Shown one piece after another: positions 56,448 through 64,000 of a stretch of 64,000 nt of DNA; position 1 is the first letter of the stretch, and every line of letters begins with the position of its first letter. The notes under the pieces are model-generated. The model was not told the DNA's origin. It saw only the letters and a program-made list of their open reading frames with translations, and made no database searches. The DNA is from Undibacterium sp. (GTDB lineage Bacteria; Pseudomonadota; Gammaproteobacteria; Burkholderiales; Burkholderiaceae_D). The stretch covers positions 49,895-113,894 of the forward strand of contig NZ_JAUSFI010000118.1 of assembly GCF_030651495.1 (NCBI RefSeq), given 5' to 3'. The translations under genes were made by a program, and so were the position numbers.

Positions 56448-56698
56448 AATATTTACAATATAAAATTCAGAATTATAAGTATTTTAACAGCGATAAGGCG
56501 GCACCGAGATGAAACACCTGCTCAAGCCCTATAATTTCGAATAAATGTGCCGCCAAATGACCGTTTTATCTACGGAAATAATGATTTTGGGCACATTCAT
56601 GTTTTATACTTCATACTGCCACTGCATCCAGATACACTCTGATCTGCCGAAATCGGCATCTAAAAAAAGATAATTACATTCTTGGAGTCACACATCAG

Positions 56699-58984
56699 AT
56701 GAGCGCATTGATTCATTCTTCCGAAGATGATCTGGTTTTTCTCGATGAACCAGAGACAAATGATGTCTCTGCAAGGACTAAACTGGCCCCTAAATGGCGC
56801 ATCATGATCATAGATGATGATCCGGATGTTCATTCAGCGACAACGTTTGCTTTAGGTAGTCTCGAGATTCAGCACCGATCCTTGAGTTTTCTGCATGCTT
56901 ACTCTGCTTCCGAAGCCCGTGACATCCTTGCACACGAAACCGATATTGCTATTATCTTGCTCGACGTCGTCATGGAGCAAGAAGATGCTGGATTGCAACT
57001 TGTCAGCCATATTCGGAAAACCCTGGGCCTATCCGATGTGCGGATCATTTTACGGACAGGGCAACCCGGCTACGCGCCAGAAATTGATGCCATTCGAGAC
57101 TACGACATCAATGATTACAAGACCAAATCAGAACTCACCCGTACCAAACTCTACACAGCAGTCACCTCAGCAATTCGCTCGTATGAGCAAATCTGCGCTA
57201 TTTCGGCTAGTCGTCGTGGCTTGGAGTTAATTATCAATGCCAGTACCGCATTGATGGCATTACAGGGCTTACAGAATTTTGCCTCCGGGGTGTTAATACA
57301 GATAGTCGGGTTACTGGGTGGACAGACCGAAGGCTTCATCTGTAGCCAGCAAGCCGTCGATAATATCAACGAGACGCCAACCGCAACAATAGCGGAGACC
57401 ATGGCAGCTTTATGCATTCTTGCCGCTACGCCGGCCTTTACCGATTGGATCGACCATCCTCTCGAAGCGGTAGCAGATACCGAAATACTAGCCTTAGTGC
57501 AACAAACCTTGCAATTACGCCACAATTTGTATGAGAGCGAGTCCACCGTACTGTACTTCAGCAACGTAGCGCAGCGAGAGTTAGCGGTGTATCTCAATAC
57601 CGGACTTCACCTCAACGAAATGGATAAACGTTTACTTGAAGTATTCTGCAGCAATGTTTCGGTGGGTTTGGACAATGTCACGCTGACCTCACGACTGCAT
57701 AGCTATGCGTTTTATGATCCACTGACGCGACTAGCCAATCGGCTGAAGTTACTACAGACCTTGAATGAAACCTTGCAGTCGCCGCTGAAACATCTGAGTA
57801 CGTTGTCTCTAATTGATATTGATCATTTTGCAGAAACTAATGATGCGTTAGGCCATCAGTTCGGCGATTTACTGCTATGCGCAGTGGCACAGCGTCTGGT
57901 GACCCATTTTGGAGAAAATTGCCAATTAGCAAGAGTGGGAAGCGATACCTTTGCCTTGCTGGGCAATGAAAAAATTGTTTACCCTGAGGCGATTCTGGCC
58001 TTATTCACTACCCCGGTTTCGGTCGACAATCAAGATGTGCAACTGTCAGCGACGATAGGCCTGGTCAAATTGGCCGATTATGAAGGCGACGGCTCAGAAG
58101 CATTAAAAGATACCAATATTGCTTTAAAACGCGCCAAAACGCACCAGCGCTCAGGCTACACTTATTTCACCCGTGACATGGGTGTCGAGATTCGTGAGCG
58201 GGTCCGCATGATGCATGCCTTGCGAAGCGCATTTGAAAATGAACGTTTGTTCCTGGTGTTTCAGCCACAGGTCGACATGCGCACCGGGCGGGCGCTTGGT
58301 GCCGAGGCGCTGTTGCGGTGGAAAACGGAAGAAGGCAAATTTATCCCTCCGGATCAGTTTATTCCGATTGCTGAATATTCTGGCTTAATTGTAGACATCG
58401 GCGAATGGGTATTGCGCACCGCCTGCCACGAACTAGTGCATCTGCGCAGTTTGGGGCATACCGAGTTTCAGATGGCGATCAATGTATCCCAGGCGCAGTT
58501 CTCTCATCCTCTGTTCATGCAAACCCTGCACAGTGTCCTGCAAGATTCAAAAGCACCTCCTGAATGCATTGAGCTGGAAATTACGGAGTCGATGGCGATG
58601 AAAGATCCAGAGTTATTAATTAAAACTCTGCATCAGATTAAGCAGCTGGGAATACGGGTGTCGATTGATGATTTTGGCACCGGATTTTCTTCCTTGAGTC
58701 ATTTGCAAAAGCTTGATGTCGATAAACTCAAGATCGATCGCGCCTTTGTCAATGAGATCAAAGATAACTCAGGCGAAGGCAGCATTGCCAAGATGGTAGT
58801 ACAGCTCGGCCAAAGCTTAGACATGGCGATCATCGCTGAAGGTGTAGAAACGACCATGCAGGCCAACATCCTGCTGTCTTTTGGCTGCCATCTGGCGCAA
58901 GGGTATTTGTATGCAAAACCTATGACTCCGGATGATTTGCACGCTTGGTTAGCGAGCCAAGGAACGGGTAGAAAAATAACCTAA
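56699..58984 (+). CDS. c-di-GMP response regulator: REC-DUF3369-GGDEF(degenerate)-EAL
   Basis: A 761-residue cytoplasmic protein. The receiver domain has acidic IIDDDP (47-52) and phospho-acceptor Asp89 (ILLDVVMEQ). A DUF3369 sensory domain (about 165-330) follows. The GGDEF domain is degenerate: the active-site loop reads GSDTF instead of GGDEF (RVGSDTFALLG). The EAL domain keeps its catalytic residues (AEALLRW, ELEITESMAM, DDFGTGFSSL, KIDRAFVNEI, EGVET). It should therefore hydrolyse c-di-GMP in response to phosphorylation, with the GGDEF part perhaps binding GTP. No kinase gene is adjacent. Confidence 0.93.
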   Translation: MSALIHSSEDDLVFLDEPETNDVSARTKLAPKWRIMIIDDDPDVHSATTFALGSLEIQHRSLSFLHAYSASEARDILAHETDIAIILLDVVMEQEDAGLQLVSHIRKTLGLSDVRIILRTGQPGYAPEIDAIRDYDINDYKTKSELTRTKLYTAVTSAIRSYEQICAISASRRGLELIINASTALMALQGLQNFASGVLIQIVGLLGGQTEGFICSQQAVDNINETPTATIAETMAALCILAATPAFTDWIDHPLEAVADTEILALVQQTLQLRHNLYESESTVLYFSNVAQRELAVYLNTGLHLNEMDKRLLEVFCSNVSVGLDNVTLTSRLHSYAFYDPLTRLANRLKLLQTLNETLQSPLKHLSTLSLIDIDHFAETNDALGHQFGDLLLCAVAQRLVTHFGENCQLARVGSDTFALLGNEKIVYPEAILALFTTPVSVDNQDVQLSATIGLVKLADYEGDGSEALKDTNIALKRAKTHQRSGYTYFTRDMGVEIRERVRMMHALRSAFENERLFLVFQPQVDMRTGRALGAEALLRWKTEEGKFIPPDQFIPIAEYSGLIVDIGEWVLRTACHELVHLRSLGHTEFQMAINVSQAQFSHPLFMQTLHSVLQDSKAPPECIELEITESMAMKDPELLIKTLHQIKQLGIRVSIDDFGTGFSSLSHLQKLDVDKLKIDRAFVNEIKDNSGEGSIAKMVVQLGQSLDMAIIAEGVETTMQANILLSFGCHLAQGYLYAKPMTPDDLHAWLASQGTGRKIT

Positions 58985-59009
58985 TGCATCGTCACATTAG
59001 GCATTTTTT
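58980..59009 (+). terminator. Terminator after the c-di-GMP regulator
   Basis: CCTAATG-N8-CATTAGG, followed by CATTTTTTG. It overlaps the stop region at 58984. A 7-bp stem with a T-run. Confidence 0.75.
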
Positions 59010-59420
59010 GTGGCGGGCGCTCAGCTTATTCTTTGCAAAAAATCATCCCTGATCAGAGCGATGTCAAATTGACCCTCGGTGATATTTTTATCCTCCGTAA
59101 CACGACAGATATTAAGTGACCGCGCCCCAAGCTTTCAAAATCCACTATTCACTACGAAGACAACACACCGGCTTGGCATTAGCGGAACCAGATCCAGACC
59201 CGGTAGATAAATAGATATTGTCCTTAGGCCGTCTATGAAAAATATCGTCCATTGCGATGGTTTATATCATTCTGTACCTTTAATTTTGCAGACTGTCACA
59301 AGATGATGGTCAAACTGCGCATGATTATCTACAGTAAGCATAGATGATGAAAAGTCAAAAAAACACCCGCATCGTGATTCACTGCAAAGCGGAAAACGAG
59401 GAAAATTTTTAAAAAAGCCA
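59010..59420. other. Intergenic stretch with no recognised gene
   Basis: About 410 bp between the c-di-GMP regulator and the LytS-like kinase. Neither strand gives a convincing reading frame, and I see no tRNA, repeat or strong hairpin. It must contain the promoter of the kinase operon. Confidence 0.5.
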
Positions 59421-60758
59421 ATGATGAATTCCGACACCATTCAGACAGTAAAAGAACTTAGCTCGAATTTTATACGGTGGTTAAGCAAAGCTTTCGACAG
59501 AACCGCAGCGTGGGTGACCAAACTGTCGTGGTGGAAATTTTTCCTGTTCGCGATCGTCACGATCAGCGCGGGAGGAATTATGCAGGACACGTTTTTCTCC
59601 ACGGAAGAAAGCGTCGTCATCAGTAAGAAACAGGCCGACAATAAGGCCAACAAATCCAAGCACGTCAATGACGGTGATACCAATATTGAAATCGATAACA
59701 CGGGTATTCATATTCACAAAAATAGTCCCGATGGCACAGGAAAGCAGATAGAAATTGGTGAAAATGGGATTCGTGTTTCAAAAAATAATCCGTCCGAAGA
59801 AAATAGCAATCCACCGATGTCCGCGCCACCTGCACCACCGGCCTTACCAGCGCCACCCGCCTTGCCCTCTACCTCGTCGCCGGTTAAATCACTCTCGGGG
59901 AATAATGATATCCACATCAGGCTTCCACCCGATATAGCCCAGGAAATCAGCGATGGTATTGAAGATGCCGTTGCCGATGCCGCGGATCAGGAAGTTAAAA
60001 GCTATCAAAAAAAATCATCTGAGTGGTTTGTCAATTTTGTGTTGTTGCTGGTGTTCGGTTTATTCGGCATGAAAGCCCTGATGGGTGGCAAAGTACGTGC
60101 CGAAGAAAAAGCCAAAGAAGCCAATGCGGTGGCCGAAAAAGAAGCTTTGCTCAGGCAAGTGAGCGAAGCACAAATGCACATGATGCAAGCACAGGTTGAA
60201 CCGCACTTTCTATTTAATACCCTGGCCTCGGTAGAATATTTGATAGAAACCGATCCGCCACGGGCCGCCGCCATGCAACGCAGCCTGATCTCATACCTGC
60301 GTGCGGTGTTGCCGCAAATGCGCGAAAACGCCGTCACCACGAATCTGGGACGCGAGGCAGATATGGTGAAATCCTATCTCGATCTGCTCAAGATGCGCAT
60401 GGAAGAAAGATTGGAAATTGACTTCATCATGCCAGATGGTTTACGGAGTGCCGCCTTCCCGCCCATGATGCTGCAATCGCTGGTCGAAAATGCCATCAAA
60501 CATGGCCTGGAAGGCAAAGCCGAAGGTGGCACGCTGCAATTTAGGGCCGAAGTGGCACATAATAAATTGCGCGTCACCGTGTCGGACAATGGGCTCGGTT
60601 TTGGTGCCAAACCAAGCAATGGAACTGGCCTGGGCCTGCAAAACATTCGCGAGAGACTGAAGCTGATCTACAAAGAAAAAGCACAGTTGATCATCACACC
60701 GAACCAGCCAACCGGTGTTTGCGTTACCATAGAAATCCCTTACGAATTAGCTAACTAA
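59421..60758 (+). CDS. LytS/YpdA-type sensor histidine kinase with repeat-bearing extracytoplasmic domain
   Basis: A 445-residue kinase. A first transmembrane helix (about 39-57) and a second (about 203-217, FVNFVLLLVFGLFGMKAL) enclose a ~145-residue extracytoplasmic region. That region has two similar units, IEIDNTGIHIHKNSP (89-103) and IEIGENGIRVSKNNP (110-124), then a Pro/Ala-rich stretch (APPAPPALPAPPALPS). The His_kinase domain has the acceptor His262 in QVEPHFLFNTLASVEYL, and the HATPase follows (LVENAIKHGLEG, GTGLGLQNIRERL). It lies 6 bp upstream of a LytTR regulator and forms a pair with it. The signal is unknown. Confidence 0.92.
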   Translation: MMNSDTIQTVKELSSNFIRWLSKAFDRTAAWVTKLSWWKFFLFAIVTISAGGIMQDTFFSTEESVVISKKQADNKANKSKHVNDGDTNIEIDNTGIHIHKNSPDGTGKQIEIGENGIRVSKNNPSEENSNPPMSAPPAPPALPAPPALPSTSSPVKSLSGNNDIHIRLPPDIAQEISDGIEDAVADAADQEVKSYQKKSSEWFVNFVLLLVFGLFGMKALMGGKVRAEEKAKEANAVAEKEALLRQVSEAQMHMMQAQVEPHFLFNTLASVEYLIETDPPRAAAMQRSLISYLRAVLPQMRENAVTTNLGREADMVKSYLDLLKMRMEERLEIDFIMPDGLRSAAFPPMMLQSLVENAIKHGLEGKAEGGTLQFRAEVAHNKLRVTVSDNGLGFGAKPSNGTGLGLQNIRERLKLIYKEKAQLIITPNQPTGVCVTIEIPYELAN

Positions 60759-60764
60759 ACGACT

Positions 60765-61523
60765 ATGCCAACCGCGATTATTGCCGACGACGAAAGAATG
60801 ATGCGCGAGCAATTACGCTCACGCCTGGAACAAGTCTGGCCAGAGCTTGACATTGTGGGCGAGGCCAAGAATGGCGAAGAAGCCATACAGATGGTCACCA
60901 CGCAACGACCGGACCTGGCTTTTCTCGATATCAGAATGCCGCTAAAAACTGGACTGGAGGCAGCCAAAGAAATCGGCAATCAAGCGCATATCATCTTCAT
61001 CACCGCCTACGATCAGTATGCGATTGAAGCCTTCGACCAGGGCGCGGTTGACTATGTATTAAAGCCAGCCGATATTGAGAGGCTCAGCCGCACCGTAGAA
61101 AGGCTTAAAATCCGCCTGGCCAGCACCAGCGTGCCCAATGACATGAGCAGCATGTTGTCACAGTTAGCCAAACAGATGGGCATTGCCGCTAAACCGGTTT
61201 ATCTGCAATGGATACAAGCCTCGATAGGGCAAGAGCTGCGCCTGATCCCGGTCGAAGAAATTCTGTTTTTCCAGTCGGACGAAAAATATACCAGAGTGCA
61301 AACTGCAGGCTACGAAGCGCTGATCAGAAAACCGGTGCGCGACTTGGCTGAAGAGCTTGATCCTGCCTTATTCTGGCAAATCCACCGCTCGACCCTGGTC
61401 AATGCCAAGGCGATCTCCGGCGTGGTACGCGACATGCGCGGCCGCCATCTGGTGCAGGTCAAAGGTCTGAGCGAGAAACTTGAAGTCAGCCGCAGCTTTG
61501 TGCATTTATTCAAGCAAATGTAA
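60765..61523 (+). CDS. LytTR family response regulator (AlgR/LytR type)
   Basis: A 252-residue regulator with a receiver domain (ADDE at residues 7-10, phospho-acceptor Asp55 in AFLDIRMPLK, Lys in VLKPADIERL) and a C-terminal LytTR DNA-binding domain (LRLIPVEEILFFQSDEKYTR, FWQIHRSTLVNAKAISGV). LytTR regulators bind paired repeats as dimers and control cell-surface functions, alginate or competence in other species. Its start is 6 bp after the kinase stop. Confidence 0.93.
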   Translation: MPTAIIADDERMMREQLRSRLEQVWPELDIVGEAKNGEEAIQMVTTQRPDLAFLDIRMPLKTGLEAAKEIGNQAHIIFITAYDQYAIEAFDQGAVDYVLKPADIERLSRTVERLKIRLASTSVPNDMSSMLSQLAKQMGIAAKPVYLQWIQASIGQELRLIPVEEILFFQSDEKYTRVQTAGYEALIRKPVRDLAEELDPALFWQIHRSTLVNAKAISGVVRDMRGRHLVQVKGLSEKLEVSRSFVHLFKQM

Positions 61524-61593
61524 GACCTCCGCCGTAGACGCGACCATGCTGAGGGCAACAAGATCTTTGTCCGCGGCAATAAAACACCAGCGA

Positions 61594-61712
61594 CAGGCCC
61601 AGCGCGCATAGTCCATGCGGGTTTTCAGCCTGCCTACCCTGCAAGCCGCATGGGATATGCATGTTGGCGATGCCTGCCCTGCAGGCCGCATGGCGTATGC
61701 GCGCTGGGCCTG
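61594..61712. repeat. REP-like palindromic element, copy 3 (compound)
   Basis: Outer arms 61594-61620 and 61686-61712 are inverted repeats matching 25 of 27 bases, the outermost 17 perfectly (CAGGCCCAGCGCGCATA). Between them is a further half unit with CCTGCAAGCCGCATGGGATA, so the element is a 1.5-unit compound. It lies between the convergent LytTR and oxidoreductase genes. Confidence 0.8.
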
Positions 61713-61762
61713 CCCCCATTTTTTGGCAGGCAGCGGCACCGTTAACCAGCACATGGTGCTAT

Positions 61763-62770
61763 CTACCAGCCGACCAGTACCACTTTGCCCACCGCTTTGC
61801 CCGATTCAATAAATGCATGTGCGGCGCGCAAATTGGCGGCGTTAATCTTGCCCATCTGCTGTCCGAAGGTGCTACGCAAGGTTCCGGCATCGACCAGACC
61901 CGCCACCTGCTCTAGCAACTCACCCTGGCGCTGCATGTCGGCGGTCTGAAACATCGAACGGGTAAACATCATCTCCCAATGCAGCGAAATGCTTTTCCCT
62001 TTCAGTTGCATGATGGGCAGGCTGTCAACTTCATCAATCAAGGCCAGCTTGCCTTGTGGCGCCAGGGCCTGCACCATCTGCTCGAAGTGTTGCTGGGTAT
62101 GGCTGAGCGAAGCCACCATCGTCACCTCGGCCAGACCGATTGCGGCCAATTGCGGCAGCCAGGCCTGATGGTGGTCAATCACATGATGCGCCCCCAACTC
62201 AGTTACCCAGGCTGCACTTTCGGGACGCGAGGCCGTCGCAATCACCGTCAACTGCGTCAGGCTGCGCGCCAGTTGTATCAGCATAGAGCCGACCCCTCCG
62301 GCACCGGCCGTGATCAGCAGGGTTTGGCCGGCACCGCCGCCCCGAGTTACGCCAAGGCGGTCAAATAAAATTTCCCACGCGGTAATCGCGGTCAGCGGCA
62401 TGGCGGCGGCATGCGCATCGTCCAGACTGGCAGGCGCATGGCCGACCAGACGCGCATCAACCACGTGCAGCTCGCTATTACAGCCTGGGCGATTGATTGC
62501 GCCGGCATAAAACACCCGCTCGCCAGGCGCAAACCCGCTGACCCTGGCACCGACCTCATCAACGATGCCGAGCGCATCCCAGCCCAGCACTTCCGGCGCG
62601 GTACCCGGTGCCCTATTCAGGCGGATCTTGCTATCGACCGGATTCACCGAGATGGCGACCACCCTGACCCGCAAGTCATGCTCGCCAAATGAGGGCGCAT
62701 CCAGCGTCAGATCAAGCAGGGATGCGGGATTTTCTATAGGTAAAGAATGGGTATATCCGATGGCTTTCAT
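61763..62770 (-). CDS. Zinc-type alcohol dehydrogenase-like / quinone oxidoreductase family protein
   Basis: A 335-residue MDR-superfamily NADPH-dependent oxidoreductase. The GroES-like N-terminal half (VRVVAISVNPVDSKIRLNRA, LGWDALGIVDEVGARVSGFA) and the Rossmann dinucleotide motif (LITAGAGGVGSMLIQLARSL) are clear. Catalytic zinc ligands of true alcohol dehydrogenases are not present, so it belongs with the zinc-independent quinone-oxidoreductase-like subgroup. It is divergent from a LysR-type gene with a 114-bp shared upstream region, which suggests that regulator controls it. Confidence 0.9.
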   Translation of the reverse strand: MKAIGYTHSLPIENPASLLDLTLDAPSFGEHDLRVRVVAISVNPVDSKIRLNRAPGTAPEVLGWDALGIVDEVGARVSGFAPGERVFYAGAINRPGCNSELHVVDARLVGHAPASLDDAHAAAMPLTAITAWEILFDRLGVTRGGGAGQTLLITAGAGGVGSMLIQLARSLTQLTVIATASRPESAAWVTELGAHHVIDHHQAWLPQLAAIGLAEVTMVASLSHTQQHFEQMVQALAPQGKLALIDEVDSLPIMQLKGKSISLHWEMMFTRSMFQTADMQRQGELLEQVAGLVDAGTLRSTFGQQMGKINAANLRAAHAFIESGKAVGKVVLVGW

Positions 62771-62835
62771 ATTGGCGAATCCTGAAGGTGTCGTGAAAAA
62801 TCAAAGAGTCCTGAATCAAACTACGATCAGTGTAT

Positions 62836-62852
62836 ATTCTGTTTTAAAGAAT
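62836..62852. promoter_or_regulatory. LysR-type operator candidate (T-N11-A)
   Basis: ATTCT-GTTTTAA-AGAAT is a perfect 5-bp inverted repeat of the T-N11-A type recognised by LysR-family regulators. It lies in the divergent promoter region, 33-49 bp upstream of the LysR gene start. Confidence 0.55.
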
Positions 62853-62884
62853 GATAATCCCGTAATTTTTGCAAACATCTTCAA

Positions 62885-63811
62885 ATGAAAATTGAAAATA
62901 TCGAAGAACTCCAGGTGTTGATACAGACCAGCCGGGGCGGCAGCCTGACCGCTGCGGCCGCCGTCCTGCACTGCACACCATCGGCTGCCAGCGCCGCCCT
63001 GAAACGGCTAGAAGCAAGGCTGCAGGTGCGTCTGTTTGAGCGTTCCACCCGCAGCATGCGCCTGACCCAGCAAGGCGAAACCCTGCTCAGTTACGCCGAG
63101 CGTGCGCTGGCACTGCTAGATGAAGGCGCGGCCGTCGTCACCGAGGGAAATCAAGGCTTGCGTGGCGCTATCCGTCTCACTGCACCCTCCTCCCTGACAC
63201 GACGTGTGCTGGTCGACTGGTTCGACCAGTTTCTGCAACTGCACCCGGAAGTCGAGCTAGAGCTGAGCGTCAGCGATAGCCAGCACGATCTGTTGCGCGG
63301 CCAGCTCGATATGGCGATACGTTACGGCAAGCTGGCCGACTCTGCCCTGCTGGCGCGACCGCTCACCATGGTGCACAGGATCGCCGTCGCGGCACCGCGT
63401 TATCTGGCCGCACATGGCACGCCGCAGCACCCGCATGATTTGCTACAGCATCAATGTCTTACCTATCAATTGCTGGGCAAGCGCAACGTCGACTGGCAAT
63501 TTTCGGCAAAGAATGCCGCCCCGTTCGAAGTCAGGGTAAATGGCAAGCGCAGCGCCGACGATGCCGATATTGCGCAGCAATGGTGCCTGGACGGCCATGG
63601 CGTGCTGTACAAGAGCCATATCGATCTGCAGGCCGACCTGATCGCCGGCCGGCTGGTCCATCTGTTTCCCGATTTTAATGGCGGCCAGGTGACGTTGAGT
63701 GCAGTCCTTCCCAGTAACCGCTTCGTGCCCGAACGGGTACGCGCGCTGGTGACACATTTACAGCAAGAATTCACCCGGCTGGAGACAGAATTCGCGGCAT
63801 TCATGCACTAA
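62885..63811 (+). CDS. LysR-type transcriptional regulator
   Basis: A 308-residue regulator with the N-terminal winged helix (LTAAAAVLHCTPSAASAALK, RLEARLQVRLFERSTRSMRL) and the LysR substrate-binding domain (about 90-295; IRLTAPSSLTRRVLVDWFDQ). It resembles the CrgA/AaeR-like subgroup common in Burkholderiales. It probably regulates the divergent oxidoreductase gene and itself. The remaining 190 bp to the window end show no gene. Confidence 0.92.
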   Translation: MKIENIEELQVLIQTSRGGSLTAAAAVLHCTPSAASAALKRLEARLQVRLFERSTRSMRLTQQGETLLSYAERALALLDEGAAVVTEGNQGLRGAIRLTAPSSLTRRVLVDWFDQFLQLHPEVELELSVSDSQHDLLRGQLDMAIRYGKLADSALLARPLTMVHRIAVAAPRYLAAHGTPQHPHDLLQHQCLTYQLLGKRNVDWQFSAKNAAPFEVRVNGKRSADDADIAQQWCLDGHGVLYKSHIDLQADLIAGRLVHLFPDFNGGQVTLSAVLPSNRFVPERVRALVTHLQQEFTRLETEFAAFMH

Positions 63812-64000
63812 GGATATCGCCATGGCGCGGTATCAAAAGGCAAGCGGCACCACCGCGCTCACGCAAATGGAATGAACGCCTCCCCCCGAAAGGGATGGTA
63901 ATGAGGCAGTCGGGCAACAGAGAATAGAAATGAAGAAGGATTCTCACAACTCGACGGCATCGATGTGCCAAAGTAGATACGCAGTACTTATCCACTTAAG

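Noticed and set aside
61615..61915. Open frames across the third REP element
   Set aside because: They are produced by the palindromic repeat and the reverse strand of the oxidoreductase gene.
1..64000. CRISPR array, rRNA operon, or insertion-sequence transposase
   Set aside because: No regularly spaced repeats, no rRNA sequence and no transposase gene were seen in the window.

Overview
This is a bacterial chromosome segment from a betaproteobacterium, most likely order Burkholderiales and probably Oxalobacteraceae-like. The evidence is gene order: lepA-lepB-DUF4845-rnc-era-recO-pdxJ-acpS, uvrC-pgsA-tRNA(Gly,Gly,Cys,Leu), leuC-(entericidin)-leuD-leuB-asd-fimV-truA, and nadB/nadC/nadA. These orders are typical of that group. 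The family assignment is an inference from gene order and protein style, not from a search.

Region 1 (1-11058) looks like the right-hand end of an integrated genomic island. The left part is visibly richer in G+C than most of the rest and holds a two-component system upstream of a tripartite RND efflux operon, whose pump gene is cut by the window edge. It is followed by decayed genes (6.2-7.1 kb), an EF-hand protein, two unrecognised minus-strand genes, about 1.3 kb with no credible protein gene but dense hairpins that suggest a large structured RNA, and an AlpA-like DNA-binding protein. The region ends at a 48-nt copy of the 3' part of initiator tRNA-fMet, followed by a strong terminator. 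That is the usual footprint of integration into a tRNA gene. The complete tRNA and an integrase would be expected left of the window.

Region 2 (11.1-25.9 kb) is an oxygen- and redox-related block: DEAD-box helicase dbpA, a NarL-type response regulator, a receiver-only protein, a Crp/Fnr regulator, a universal stress protein and a seven-helix PAS histidine kinase, then the cbb3 oxidase genes ccoNOQP with assembly genes ccoG, ccoH and a SafE-like gene. FNR-type boxes lie upstream of ccoN (perfect) and of the receiver-only gene (one mismatch). The Fnr-like protein keeps the recognition residues expected for such boxes, so the block is probably one regulatory unit.

Region 3 (26-36 kb) holds ppiD, tRNA-Asp, tRNA-Val, hupB, purT, the de novo NAD genes nadB, nadC and nadA, and a DUF3443/DUF2844 pair of exported proteins. 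Region 4 (36-56.5 kb) is conserved housekeeping: four tRNAs, phospholipid synthesis, DNA repair, ribosome and RNA maturation, protein secretion, and leucine, aspartate-family and chorismate synthesis. Region 5 (56.7-64 kb) holds a c-di-GMP response regulator, a LytS/LytTR-type two-component pair, and an oxidoreductase divergent from a LysR regulator.

Three copies of a REP-like palindromic element occur, each between convergent genes. Other points worth a second look are the putative structured RNA beside the attachment site, a terminator-like hairpin in the lepA leader, and a porin-like pseudogene with two in-frame TAG codons.
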